DNA of 64,000 nucleotides from Stenotrophomonas rhizophila. Its GTDB lineage: Bacteria; Pseudomonadota; Gammaproteobacteria; Xanthomonadales; Xanthomonadaceae. Position 1 is the stretch's first letter. Every line of letters starts with the position of its first letter. The translations under genes and the position numbers were made by a program. Positions 1-8,091 of the stretch are shown here, one piece after another. The stretch spans positions 97,521-161,520 of the forward strand of contig NZ_JACWUO010000009.1 in the NCBI RefSeq assembly GCF_020857975.1, in the 5' to 3' direction. The notes under the pieces are model-generated. The model was given only the letters and a program-made list of their open reading frames with translations, made no database searches and was not told the origin of the DNA.

Positions 1-573
1 TTCGCCGATGGCGACATCGACGGCCGAAGGGTGTTGGTGCACGGTGGTGCGGGCGTGGTCGGCACCGCCGCCATCCTGCTGGCAAAGTGGGCGGGAGCCT
101 GGGTCGTGGCCACGGTCATGAATCCCGAACAGGCAATCATTGCCCGGGCGGCCGGAGCCGATCTGGTGCTGGACCGCCTGAACGACGATGTCGCCGGCGC
201 GATCCACGCGCATACCGGGAATGCAGGCGTGGACCGCATCGTAGACGTCAATGTGAAGGCAAACCTCGATCTTGACCTCGCATGCCTCGCCTCCGGTGGA
301 GTTATCAGCGCTTATGCAACAGCACAGGCAACCGATGCGCTTTCACTGCCGCTGTTGCGTGCGATGGTGCACGGATGCGTGCTCCGCTTCGTATACATCT
401 ATTCGGTCCCTCAAGAAGCGAAAGACAACGCGATCAGGGACATCAACGCGTGCCTTGCCAGCGGCGCCTATGTGCCCCATTTCGGCTTGACGGTGGCTCT
501 GGAAAGGATCGCTGAAGCGCACCTGGCACTTGAGGCGGGATCTGTCACGGGTAAAGTTCTCATTGCCATATGA
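1..573 (+). CDS. NADPH:quinone reductase-like MDR protein, 5' end cut off by the window
   Basis: The reading frame is open from base 1, so the N-terminus lies outside the window; 190 residues are visible. They cover the nucleotide-binding half of a zinc-independent medium-chain dehydrogenase/reductase. A Rossmann motif HGGAGVVG lies near visible residue 14, and the end AHLALEAGSVTGKVLIAI is the usual closing helix and strand of quinone oxidoreductases. The family reduces quinones or enones with NADPH in the cytoplasm. GC content is visibly lower than in genes beyond 1.4 kb and imperfect palindromic repeats follow the stop, so this end may be an acquired segment. The substrate cannot be told. 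Confidence 0.8.
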   Translation, partial: FADGDIDGRRVLVHGGAGVVGTAAILLAKWAGAWVVATVMNPEQAIIARAAGADLVLDRLNDDVAGAIHAHTGNAGVDRIVDVNVKANLDLDLACLASGGVISAYATAQATDALSLPLLRAMVHGCVLRFVYIYSVPQEAKDNAIRDINACLASGAYVPHFGLTVALERIAEAHLALEAGSVTGKVLIAI

Positions 574-600
574 GCGAAGCGCTCGCTGGTGCATAAGCGA

Positions 601-687
601 GTCCGCTATTGGCCGTTAACGGACCCCGGGGCTCTCACGACGCTTGGGCTGGTGCTAACGTCCGCTATCGACCCAAAGCGGACATTA
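601..687. repeat. Two imperfect palindromes of a TCCGCT...AGCGGA type
   Basis: At 601-625, GTCCGCTA and a near-complementary ACGGAC flank a short centre. At 659-687, CGTCCGCT and AAGCGGACA flank a spacer. A third, similar copy lies at 1099-1123 (TCCGCTTC and GAAGCGG). They look like a dispersed repeat family in the non-coding parts of this lower-GC left edge. The copies are diverged and I cannot name the family. Confidence 0.5.
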
Positions 688-708
688 GCAATGGGAACTT
701 GGGGACTT

Positions 709-1089
709 ATGGATACTCTCGTCGTAAAGGCGATCCAACGTTATGGGGATTCGGCTGAGGTCACATTGGACAGTGGCAAGGGCGAGATCATCGCCTTCAG
801 CCATCCGTGCGACCTTTCGGTCGGGCAAGTCGTGCCGAACCTCTTGCACGGCATGACTGAACATGTGGCAGCCGCATACCTTTCGGATTGGCCGGAAAGC
901 CTGAAGTCCGAGCGCTCAATCGAGCGTCTTGACCGGATTGAGGGTTTCGCCTATCGAGGATGTGGCCGAGTCGCGGATCAGGCGGCCGGGCTAGTCGAGG
1001 TTCTCGGGTTTGTGCTTGAACTTGGCGATCTGCCGTGCACAGGCTTTGTGGAATTCGAGTGCATGCGACTCGACGTCCCGGATGCTTGA
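709..1089 (+). CDS. Conserved-looking hypothetical protein, 126 aa
   Basis: The frame is open from 589, but the first part overlaps the palindromic repeat. I prefer the ATG at 709, which follows a GGGGA; the ATG at 691 is an alternative with no visible ribosome site. The product starts MDTLVVKAIQRYGD and looks soluble and acidic, with no signal peptide or membrane segment. Cysteines occur at CDLSVG, RGCGR, LPCTG and EFECMR. I do not recognise a domain. The coherent composition and a plausible beta-rich start suggest a real protein. It lies alone between repeats, so context gives no function. Confidence 0.5.
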   Translation: MDTLVVKAIQRYGDSAEVTLDSGKGEIIAFSHPCDLSVGQVVPNLLHGMTEHVAAAYLSDWPESLKSERSIERLDRIEGFAYRGCGRVADQAAGLVEVLGFVLELGDLPCTGFVEFECMRLDVPDA

Positions 1090-1447
1090 CTGCTCGAACG
1101 TCCGCTTCTGGCCGGAAGCGGCCCTCAATCCACGCCGGCGAGGATAGGGGCATCCGGCGGGACATCTCGCCCCACTCCCCTGAGACGAGGCGTCAGCCGG
1201 TCCGCTGTTCTCGTGGCTGCCGTCCCCATGCGCCCAGCATCAGAACCCTGATAGCGATGGTGACCTCATGCAGGACAATCAGCCCACCTTCTGGTAGCCG
1301 GGGAGGGGGGGAAATGCCGACGTCAGAAATCGCCCCGCCAGTTTGGACGCCTGCCTGACCCTGAGGACGCCATGACCCGAAGCGGGCATACTCCCGGACG
1401 CCGATTCCAGTTAGAACCGTCCGCTTCCTCCAGGGTATCCGCGCCCC
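1090..1447. other. Gene-poor stretch with decayed repeats
   Basis: These 358 bp hold the third TCCGCT-type palindrome (1099-1123). A degenerate TCCGCTTCCTCC copy lies at 1419-1430. A run of eight G's is at 1302-1309. An ORF of about 107 codons crosses the stretch but is arginine/proline rich and has no ribosome site, so I do not call it. No promoter for the following araC-type gene stands out. Confidence 0.4.
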
Positions 1448-2491
1448 ATGCTAGCGTCCTACGTGCTGTTCTTCTTCGCCGGCCTGGGCGCCTTCAATGG
1501 GGTGGCCCTGTCGGTATATCTGCTGTTGCGTCAACCCGTTCGCCCGGCGCAGCGTTGGCTGGCGGCGCTGGTGCTGATGCTGAGCCTGCGGACCGGAAAG
1601 TCCGTGCTGTTCTACTTCTGGCCCGACATCTCCAAGCTGGTCCTGCAGATTGGCCTGACCGCCTGTTTCCTTATCGGCATCTGCCTGGTCGGCTTCGTGC
1701 GCGCCTGGCTCGATCCTGATCGCCGACAGACCCGGCACGATCCGCTGGTCGCGCTCGGCCTGCTCGTGCTCGCGACCGTGTTCGGTCTCGCTTACCCCTA
1801 CACCGATAACGTACGTCTGTGGGCCGGGCCGGTCTGGGCTTTCATCCAGGCCGGTTGGCTGGCGTGTCTGCTGGTGGCCGCGGTGCTGTTCCTGCACGCC
1901 GCCCGGCAAGGTCGCGCCGATGGGGCGCCCGGCGCACTGACCCGTGCCCATGTCGCCTCGGTGATCGCGGGCGTAGCGGTGATCTGGCTGGCCTACGCCA
2001 CGGCCGGGTTGACGTCCTACATCGTCGGCGCGCTGTCGTTCTCGCTGGTGTTGTACCTGAGCGTCAGCGTGGCGCTTGCCCTGCGCACGCCTCGCCCCGC
2101 CGCCGAGCCCTACCGTGACCGCAAGATCGCGCAGACCGAAGCCGACGCGGCGTTGCGCGCCCTGAACGCGTTGATGGTCGACGAGGGTCTGTACAAGGAT
2201 GCTGGTTTGACCCTGGCCAAACTGGCGAGGCGTCTCAACATGCCCCCGGCACGGCTGTCGCAGCTGCTCAACGACAACCACAAGACCGCGTTCAAGCCGT
2301 ACCTGGCCCAGGTCCGGGTCGAGGCAGCCAAACAGGTGCTGCGCGCCCAGACGGCGGTATCGATGGAAGAGGTGGCGGAGGCCTCCGGATTCCTGTCCAC
2401 CTCCACCTTCTACAGGTGCTTCAGCAAGGTGGAGGGAACGACCCCCGGCGCATGGCGGCAGGCCCAGTTACGCCTGCACGGGGCCTCCTGA
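1448..2491 (+). CDS. Membrane-bound AraC-family transcriptional regulator
   Basis: The product is 347 aa. Residues 1 to about 215 form six or seven hydrophobic segments beginning MLASYVLFFFAGLGAF. The last 110 residues are an AraC-type double helix-turn-helix: KLARRLNMPPARLSQLLN is the first, and VAEASGFLSTSTFYRCFSKVEGTTP (given here in pieces: VAEASGF, STFYRCF, GTTPGAWR) the second. Regulators of this layout sit in the inner membrane and act on neighbouring genes in response to an unknown signal. The next gene starts 95 bp downstream on the same strand and encodes an exported protein, so it is the likely target. The ribosome site before the ATG is weak (AGGG about 14 bases upstream), so the start is not certain. 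Confidence 0.85.
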   Translation: MLASYVLFFFAGLGAFNGVALSVYLLLRQPVRPAQRWLAALVLMLSLRTGKSVLFYFWPDISKLVLQIGLTACFLIGICLVGFVRAWLDPDRRQTRHDPLVALGLLVLATVFGLAYPYTDNVRLWAGPVWAFIQAGWLACLLVAAVLFLHAARQGRADGAPGALTRAHVASVIAGVAVIWLAYATAGLTSYIVGALSFSLVLYLSVSVALALRTPRPAAEPYRDRKIAQTEADAALRALNALMVDEGLYKDAGLTLAKLARRLNMPPARLSQLLNDNHKTAFKPYLAQVRVEAAKQVLRAQTAVSMEEVAEASGFLSTSTFYRCFSKVEGTTPGAWRQAQLRLHGAS

Positions 2492-2493
2492 AA

Positions 2494-2519
2494 CGCGTTT
2501 TGGCAGTCGCAAAACACGC
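2494..2519. promoter_or_regulatory. Imperfect inverted repeat between the araC-type gene and the DJ-1 gene
   Basis: GCGTTTTG and CAAAACACGC face each other across a short centre just after the regulator's stop codon and about 70 bp before the start of the next gene. It could be an operator for the AraC-type regulator or a weak terminator; there is no T-run. This is an inference from symmetry and position only. Confidence 0.3.
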
Positions 2520-2586
2520 TTTACCGTATTGATCCAAAAGGGAATTTGACAGAGTTCGGGGCACACATCCATCGGAGCCCCGTCCC

Positions 2587-3846
2587 ATGTCAGAACCCCT
2601 TTGCAAGCCGGCTGGCGCCGGCGTGACTTCGCTGCCAGCCCGTCTCATCAGAGGGGTCGCGATCGCCTGCGTCGCGCTGCTGTGCGGTGCAACGGCGCAT
2701 GCCGATCCGGTCAGCGATGGACGTGAGGTCTCCGCCGTCATCCAGGACTACCTGCACGGCAGTTCCTACAACCAGCCCGAACAGCTCAGGCGCGCCTTCC
2801 ACCCGGATGCGCGCCTGTACCTGAGCCAGGGAGCCGATGGCATGCGCGAGGTCGGCATCGCCGAGTACGCCGGGTGGTTCAGCAAGCGCCCGGGACAGTT
2901 CAACGGCCGTATCGGTCGCCTGCTCGGCGTCCAGGTCGACGGCAACATCGCGACCGCCAAGGCGGAGATTCTGGTCGGCAAGGACCAGGCCCGCTTCGTC
3001 GATCTGTTCCTGCTGAAGAAGCTGGGCGGGCAGTGGCAGGTCATCAGCAAGACTGCGACCCGCGAATCGGCGCCCGCCCACGGCCGCCAGGTGCTGTTGG
3101 TGGTATCGAATACAGACACCATGCCCGGCACCCGCCTCAGCGCCGGCAACAGCTTTTCCGAATTGATCCACGCCTATGCCGGCTTCCGTGAGGCCGGCTA
3201 CGGCGTGCAGTTCGTCAGCCCCGAAGGCGGTGCAGTGCCGCTGGCCTACATCGATACCCGCAATGCCGAGCACAAGGCGATGATCTACGACGGCGATTTC
3301 ATGTGGGCGCTGGCCAATACGCGCCGGCCCGACCAGGTGAACGCCGGCGACTACGCCGCGCTGATGTATATCGGTGGCAGCGCCGCAATGTACGGCGTTG
3401 CCGAGAACCCCGGCCTGCAAGCGCTGGCGGTGCGCATCTACGAGCAGCAGGGCGGTGTCGTCTCGGCGGTGTGTCACGGCAGTGCCGGGCTGGTGAACCT
3501 GACCTTGTCCGATGGCTCGGCGCTGGTCGGCGGCAAGCGTGTCACCGGCTATCCCGATGCGTTCGAGGACAGGGGGGCGGCCTACTACAAGACGTTTCCG
3601 TTCTCGATCGAACAACGCCTGCGGAGCAGCAAGGGCCGCTTCCACCATGGGGCCCGCGGCACATCGCATGTGGAAGCCGATGGCCGGCTGATTACCGGCA
3701 TGAACTGGGAATCCACCCGTGGCGTGGTGGCTGCGATCGTTCGACAGCTGGAGGCCGCCGGCGACAGTGTGCGCGGAACTGTGTCCGGCTCGGACAAGGG
3801 CGACAGCCCACTTGATTCGAGCCAAACCCACCTGATCGTGCGCTGA
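2587..3846 (+). CDS. Exported NTF2-like plus DJ-1/PfpI fusion protein
   Basis: The product is 419 aa. Residues 1-40 look like a signal peptide with a hydrophobic core (AIACVALLCG) and a cleavage site after AHA. Residues about 45-160 resemble the putative lumazine-binding/SnoaL (NTF2-like) fold. Residues about 165-395 are a DJ-1/PfpI (class I glutamine amidotransferase-like) domain with the nucleophile elbow SAVCHGSAG, putting the conserved cysteine at 296 followed by His297. Related DJ-1 proteins act as chaperones, glyoxalases or amidases; the reaction here is not known. An exported version joined to an NTF2-like domain is unusual. It follows a membrane AraC-type regulator on the same strand. 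The ribosome site is weak. Confidence 0.75.
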   Translation: MSEPLCKPAGAGVTSLPARLIRGVAIACVALLCGATAHADPVSDGREVSAVIQDYLHGSSYNQPEQLRRAFHPDARLYLSQGADGMREVGIAEYAGWFSKRPGQFNGRIGRLLGVQVDGNIATAKAEILVGKDQARFVDLFLLKKLGGQWQVISKTATRESAPAHGRQVLLVVSNTDTMPGTRLSAGNSFSELIHAYAGFREAGYGVQFVSPEGGAVPLAYIDTRNAEHKAMIYDGDFMWALANTRRPDQVNAGDYAALMYIGGSAAMYGVAENPGLQALAVRIYEQQGGVVSAVCHGSAGLVNLTLSDGSALVGGKRVTGYPDAFEDRGAAYYKTFPFSIEQRLRSSKGRFHHGARGTSHVEADGRLITGMNWESTRGVVAAIVRQLEAAGDSVRGTVSGSDKGDSPLDSSQTHLIVR

Positions 3847-3969
3847 GATCTGCCGTCCGGCCCGATTCAGGGATTGGGCGCCAGTGGAGGCGTTGATGCC
3901 GCTCTCAAAGCATGCTGGCCGGCGATGTCTCCCGGGTTGGGTGCCCGGTGCAGGGCTGGGCGTTTGCCG

Positions 3970-4764
3970 TCAGTTCCAGGGCTTCCACCACGGGCGCTTC
4001 TTGACGGTGGACCTGGCGACGGCCTCGGCGGCTCCGGTGCCTACCCGCTTCCGCTTCTGCTCCAGGGTTTCTGCCAAGTAGCGGATGTACATATCCTGGT
4101 GTTCGGGGAAACGCTGCTTTCCTTCTTCAAATACCTGCTGCGCTTCCTCCAGCCTGCCCAGCCTCAGCAGGCATTCGCCACGAGAGAAGAATGCCGAATT
4201 TCCGTCCGGATTGACCTGGAGCGAGTCTTCGAAGCCGCTCAACGCGGTGGCGTAGTCGCCAAGTTCCATATGCAGGAAGGCGCGATTGTCGATGGCTTCA
4301 AAGAAGAGCGGGAACAGCTCGATCGCCTGGGTGTAGGCGTCGATCGCCTCCAGCTTCATACCGTCGTTGTCCAGGGCAAGCGCGGCCTGATAGTGCGCAT
4401 TTGCCTGCGCGACAAGTGCATCTCCATCCTGCTGGGTCACCTCCAGATAGCGCCGGAAGTCGGTCATCCTCAGGTACTCGATGAAGCCGACCATGTCGTC
4501 GTCTTCAACGGGCGAGGTGCACAGCACCTCCCAACCCTCGGCGAACCCGGCTGCGCTGATGGGGCCGTGGCAGCCGTGATCGTCCGGGGAGCGGAACGAC
4601 TCTGCTGTCGGCATCTGGGCAGTTGGCTGGAACACCAGGCAATGCAGCGTGTCGTCCTCATCCGGCCAGGCGTCCACGGCCAGAATCTTCACCGCCATCC
4701 AATCGCCATCCTGACGCCGCGAGACCAATACGTCGCCTACCGCGAAACCGCGCTTCACTTCCAT
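3970..4764 (-). CDS. TPR-repeat protein with an N-terminal DUF-like domain
   Basis: The product is 264 aa from the ATG at 4764, which has AAGGGG eight bases upstream. The frame is open to 4827, but the extra 21 residues lack a ribosome site. Residues 1-110 form a compact acidic domain (MEVKRGFAVGDVLVSRR). Residues about 125-245 hold three tetratricopeptide-like helix pairs, with typical spacing in YQAALALDN, AIDAYTQAIELFP, ALSGFEDSLQVNP and EEAQQVFEEGKQRFP. TPRs bind other proteins, so this is probably a cytoplasmic scaffold. The C-terminus is basic and tryptophan-rich (KKRPWWKPWN). The partner is unknown and no operon is evident. Confidence 0.75.
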   Translation of the reverse strand: MEVKRGFAVGDVLVSRRQDGDWMAVKILAVDAWPDEDDTLHCLVFQPTAQMPTAESFRSPDDHGCHGPISAAGFAEGWEVLCTSPVEDDDMVGFIEYLRMTDFRRYLEVTQQDGDALVAQANAHYQAALALDNDGMKLEAIDAYTQAIELFPLFFEAIDNRAFLHMELGDYATALSGFEDSLQVNPDGNSAFFSRGECLLRLGRLEEAQQVFEEGKQRFPEHQDMYIRYLAETLEQKRKRVGTGAAEAVARSTVKKRPWWKPWN

Positions 4765-4989
4765 GCCCAGTGCCCCTTTGGTACCCGTCCCGGCAGAGGC
4801 GCCCAGCGTGCGTCCTCCAAGCGCCACAGGTCAACACGGGTGCCATGGATTGCCTTTCGCGCCCCGCTGGCGCCGGCTGACATGCCAGCGAGCCTGCCGT
4901 TGCGGAAATTCCGGTGGGGTGGAGCGCGGCAGCCGTGGCACAGCCCGACCCGTGCGACAGGCGGCAGGTACCGGCCAGGCCGGTCGGTG

Positions 4990-5133
4990 TTATTGCGGTG
5001 CGGCGTCGGCAGCGGTGGCTGCCAGCGTCTGGCGCGCGCGCTTGGCGCGGCGATGGTTGATCCACCACACGATCCCGGGCAGCCCGTACAGCAGGGCCCC
5101 GACCAGCAGGAAGATTTTGAATGCGGTGCTCAT
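4990..5133 (-). CDS. Small single-span membrane protein, 47 aa
   Basis: An ATG at 5133 is preceded by GAGG at eight bases, which makes it better than the upstream in-frame start at 5178. The peptide begins MSTAFKIFLLVGALLYGLPG, a single membrane helix. A basic stretch (INHRRAKRARQ) follows and should face the cytoplasm, and the tail is alanine-rich. No family is recognised. The gene stands alone between the TPR gene and the chemoreceptor. Confidence 0.55.
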   Translation of the reverse strand: MSTAFKIFLLVGALLYGLPGIVWWINHRRAKRARQTLAATAADAAPQ

Positions 5134-5389
5134 TGCGGTGCCTCGGCGGCTGCGGCTGGCCTGTGCGCTGGAGGGCAACCCGCCTGCTCCCCCGGCAACG
5201 GCACCAGTTCAGCATCAAGCCCGTGAAGCCACCGTCCACCCCACCGGCATCACGGACTTCCCGGGGCCGATAAATGCGCTGTGCCCGCGCCGCCGAAGTG
5301 GCCGCCGCGCCGTCATCGTGCCGTCGTCTGCGGCCGTTACAACGGGCGCTGTGCGCAGCGTGGCGCGGTGGCCGATGCAGATACGGCCC

Positions 5390-5416
5390 TCAAGTCCGGC
5401 CGCGGTCGGCCGATAC
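5390..5416 (+). promoter_or_regulatory. Sigma-28 (FliA)-type promoter for the chemoreceptor
   Basis: TCAAGTCC at 5390-5397 and GCCGATAC at 5409-5416 are separated by 11 bases. The sigma-28 consensus is TAAAGTTT-N11-GCCGATAA. The box lies about 30 bp before the ATG at 5445, so the message would have a short leader containing the GGAG ribosome site. Chemoreceptor genes are standard FliA targets. A second GCCGATAA at 5266-5273 has no matching -35. Confidence 0.6.
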
Positions 5417-5444
5417 CGATGCGTCCTTCCGTCTGGAGTGCGTG

Positions 5445-8022
5445 ATGTCGGCCATCCCCCGCCGCCTGTCCCTGCTGGCCGCCCACTTCGGTGGCCGGCG
5501 TGTTTCCCTGCCCGATCCCCGTCACGGATGGGCGATGCTGCAGCGCCTGAGCGTGGCGCGCAAGCTCAAGGCCTGCCTGGTGGTGTGCGGGTTCGGCCTG
5601 GTCAGCGTGGCCGTGGTCCATGCCTGGACCGGCCACAACAGCGCGCGTGCCGCCGCTACCTATGCCGCGCACCAGCAGCAGGCCGCGACGGCGGCGGCGC
5701 TGGCCACCCAGGTTGCCGAGGCGCGGCGCCTGCAGACCCGCTATGCCATCAGCTTCGCCGATGCCGACCGCGCGGCGCTGCAGCAGGCCCAGCAACGCCT
5801 GCAGGCGACGCTGGCGCAGCTGCGGGCGCAGCGCCACGACGCCGGTGCCGCCGGCGCATTGAACGCATTGGCTGCGCGCACCGGCGAATTCGCCGAGGGC
5901 ATTGCCGCGCTGAACGCGCGTGCCGATGAAATGGGCCGTGGCGATGCCGGCCTGCGCGCGCAGCTCGATGCCGCCGCCGAGGCCGTCCAGCAGCCGCTGG
6001 ACGCCGCCGCGCGCCCGGCGTTGGCGGCGCAGTGGCAGGCGATGCGACGCCAGGAAGCCTTGTTGCTGCTGACCGGCGATGCGGCGCACGCCGACCGTGC
6101 CAGCGAGGCCAAGCTGCCGTTCGAGCTGACGCTGTCCGGCGCCGGCCTGCCTCTTCCCGCACAGGACCAGCTGCCGGCGCGGATGGACGATTATCAGGGC
6201 GCCTTGCTGGCCTATACCGCCGCGCGGGTCGGGCTGGACGTGGAGGCGCAGGCACTGGCCGACACCGCCGCGCAGATCACCCCGGCGCTGCAGCAGCTGC
6301 AGCGCGCCCAGGCCGGGGCGCTGCAGCAGGCACGCCGCCACCAGCAGGCGCAGGCGCGGGCGATGGGCGTGGTGTTCGCGCTGACCCTGCTGGTGGTGGC
6401 GCTGGTGCTGATCGCCAGCCTGGTGCTGGTGCTGCGCGCAGTGCGCCAGCCGATCGCCGACACCCTGCGCTTTGCCGAGGACATCGCCGAGGACAGGTTG
6501 GACACGCAGCTGACCGTGCACAACCCGCACGATGAGATCGGCCAGCTGGCCCAGCGCCTGGTGCACATGCAGCAGCGCCTGCGCGAACGTATCCAGGCCG
6601 AACGCGCGGCCGCGCGCGACAACGCGCAGGCCCGCCAGGCGCTGGACAGCGCGCAGACCGGGCTGATGGTACTGGACCCGGACGGCCGTATCGCCCTGCT
6701 CAACCGCGCGCTGCTGGCCGAACTGGCCATCGATGCGGTGCAGTGGCGCGGGCAGCCGGCGTCGGCGCTGCACCCGGTGTTCACCCGGCTGGCGCGGGCA
6801 CTGCACAGCGCCGATGCCAGCGACCATGAGATCGAGCACGCCGGCACGCGTTACCAGCTGGTGATCAACCCGATCGTCGATGACGGCCAATGGCTCGGCG
6901 CGGCGGTGGAATGGCGCAGCCGCGCGCTGGAAACCACGGTGGAAACCGAAGTGGCCGCGCTGGTCGACGCGGCCGCGCATGGCGACCTGCACGGCCGCAT
7001 CGTGGTGGATGGCAAGCAGGGCTTCGTGCATACCCTGGCGGTGAGCATCAACGGCCTGCTGGATACCTTCCAGGACAATCTGTCCGGCTTGCAGGCGGTG
7101 CTGTCGGCGCTGGCGCACGGCGACCTGCGGGTGCGCATGCAGGGCCGGTTCCAGGGCGTGTTCGCGCAGCTGCGCGACGATGCCAATGCCAGCGTGCAGC
7201 AGCTGACCGACATCGTCGCGCGCATCCAGCAGGCCTCGGCCGCGATCAATGGCGCGGCCGGCGAGATCGTGGCCGGCAACGCCGACCTGGCCGAACGTAC
7301 CGAACGCCAGGCCGCGCACCTGGAGGAAACCGCCGCGTCGATGGAGCAGCTGACCGCCACCGTGCGCCACAACGCCGAGGCCGCCCAGCAGGCCAACCAG
7401 TTGGCCATCGACGCCACCGGCATCGCCCGCCAGGGCGGCGCCTCGGTGGCGCAGGTGGCGGCCAGCATGCACGACATCGCGCAATCCTCGCGCCGTATCG
7501 GCGACATCACCGCGGTCATCGACGGCATTGCCTTCCAGACCAACATCCTGGCATTGAACGCGGCGGTGGAGGCAGCGCGCGCCGGTGAGCAGGGCCGCAG
7601 TTTCGCGGTGGTGGCCAGCGAGGTGCGGCTGCTGGCCCAGCGCAGTGCCGACGCGGCACGGCAGATCAAGGGCCTGATCGAGGATTCGGTCGGCACGGTC
7701 GCTGCCGGCACCCGCCAGGTCGACCAGGCCGGTGCCACCATGGCCCGCATCGTCGGCAGCGTGCAGCAGGTAAGCACGATCATGGCCGGCATTTCCGCCG
7801 CGTCCCAGCAACAGAGCACCGGCATCGAACAGGTGGGCCAGACCCTGCTGCAGATGGACGGCAGCACCCAGCAGAACGCGGCGATGGTGGAAGAGGCATC
7901 GGCCTCGGCGCAGGCCATGCAGCGCCAGGCGGCGCAGTTGCGCGCCGCGGTGGCTGCGTTCGTGCTGGAAGCGCCGGGCGCCGGGCGCCGCCGCTGCCGC
8001 CGGGCTGGCGCGCGCCGGGTAG
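5445..8022 (+). CDS. Methyl-accepting chemotaxis protein, stop codon lost by an apparent frameshift
   Basis: From the ATG at 5445 (GGAG six bases upstream) the receptor has a first membrane span near residues 43-61, a periplasmic helical sensor region to about 305 and a second span at 306-330. A HAMP domain follows, then a PAS-like segment ([16 protein letters not shown], about 400-490), another HAMP-like segment and the signalling domain. The CheA/CheW-binding tip is recognisable near residue 693 ([19 protein letters not shown]). It would signal through CheA to the flagellar motor. After LEAPGAG at about residue 845 the frame does not stop; it stays open to 8579 inside the next gene. Removing one base in the CGCCGCCGC run near 7990 gives a normal short end at TAG 8020-8022. 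I list that end and treat the extension as an artefact or mutation. Confidence 0.8.
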
Positions 8023-8091
8023 CGGGGCCGGTACGCCACCGTTGCGCGGCCTTCACTGGCCGCGTGCGGTGGACGCCACTATCCTGCGCGG

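Noticed and set aside
1035..1358. A 107-codon frame after the 126-aa gene
   Set aside because: Arg/Pro/Ser-rich, no ribosome site, covers repeats; judged non-coding.
3874..5226. A 450-codon plus-strand frame across the TPR gene
   Set aside because: The minus-strand TPR protein has a ribosome site and clear repeats; the plus frame is low in coding signal.
5266..5273. A second sigma-28 promoter at GCCGATAA
   Set aside because: The -10 is perfect but the expected -35 positions read GCATCACG, with no match.
5337..8039. A 900-codon frame opposite the chemoreceptor
   Set aside because: It is antisense to a recognisable MCP and has the composition of a shadow frame.
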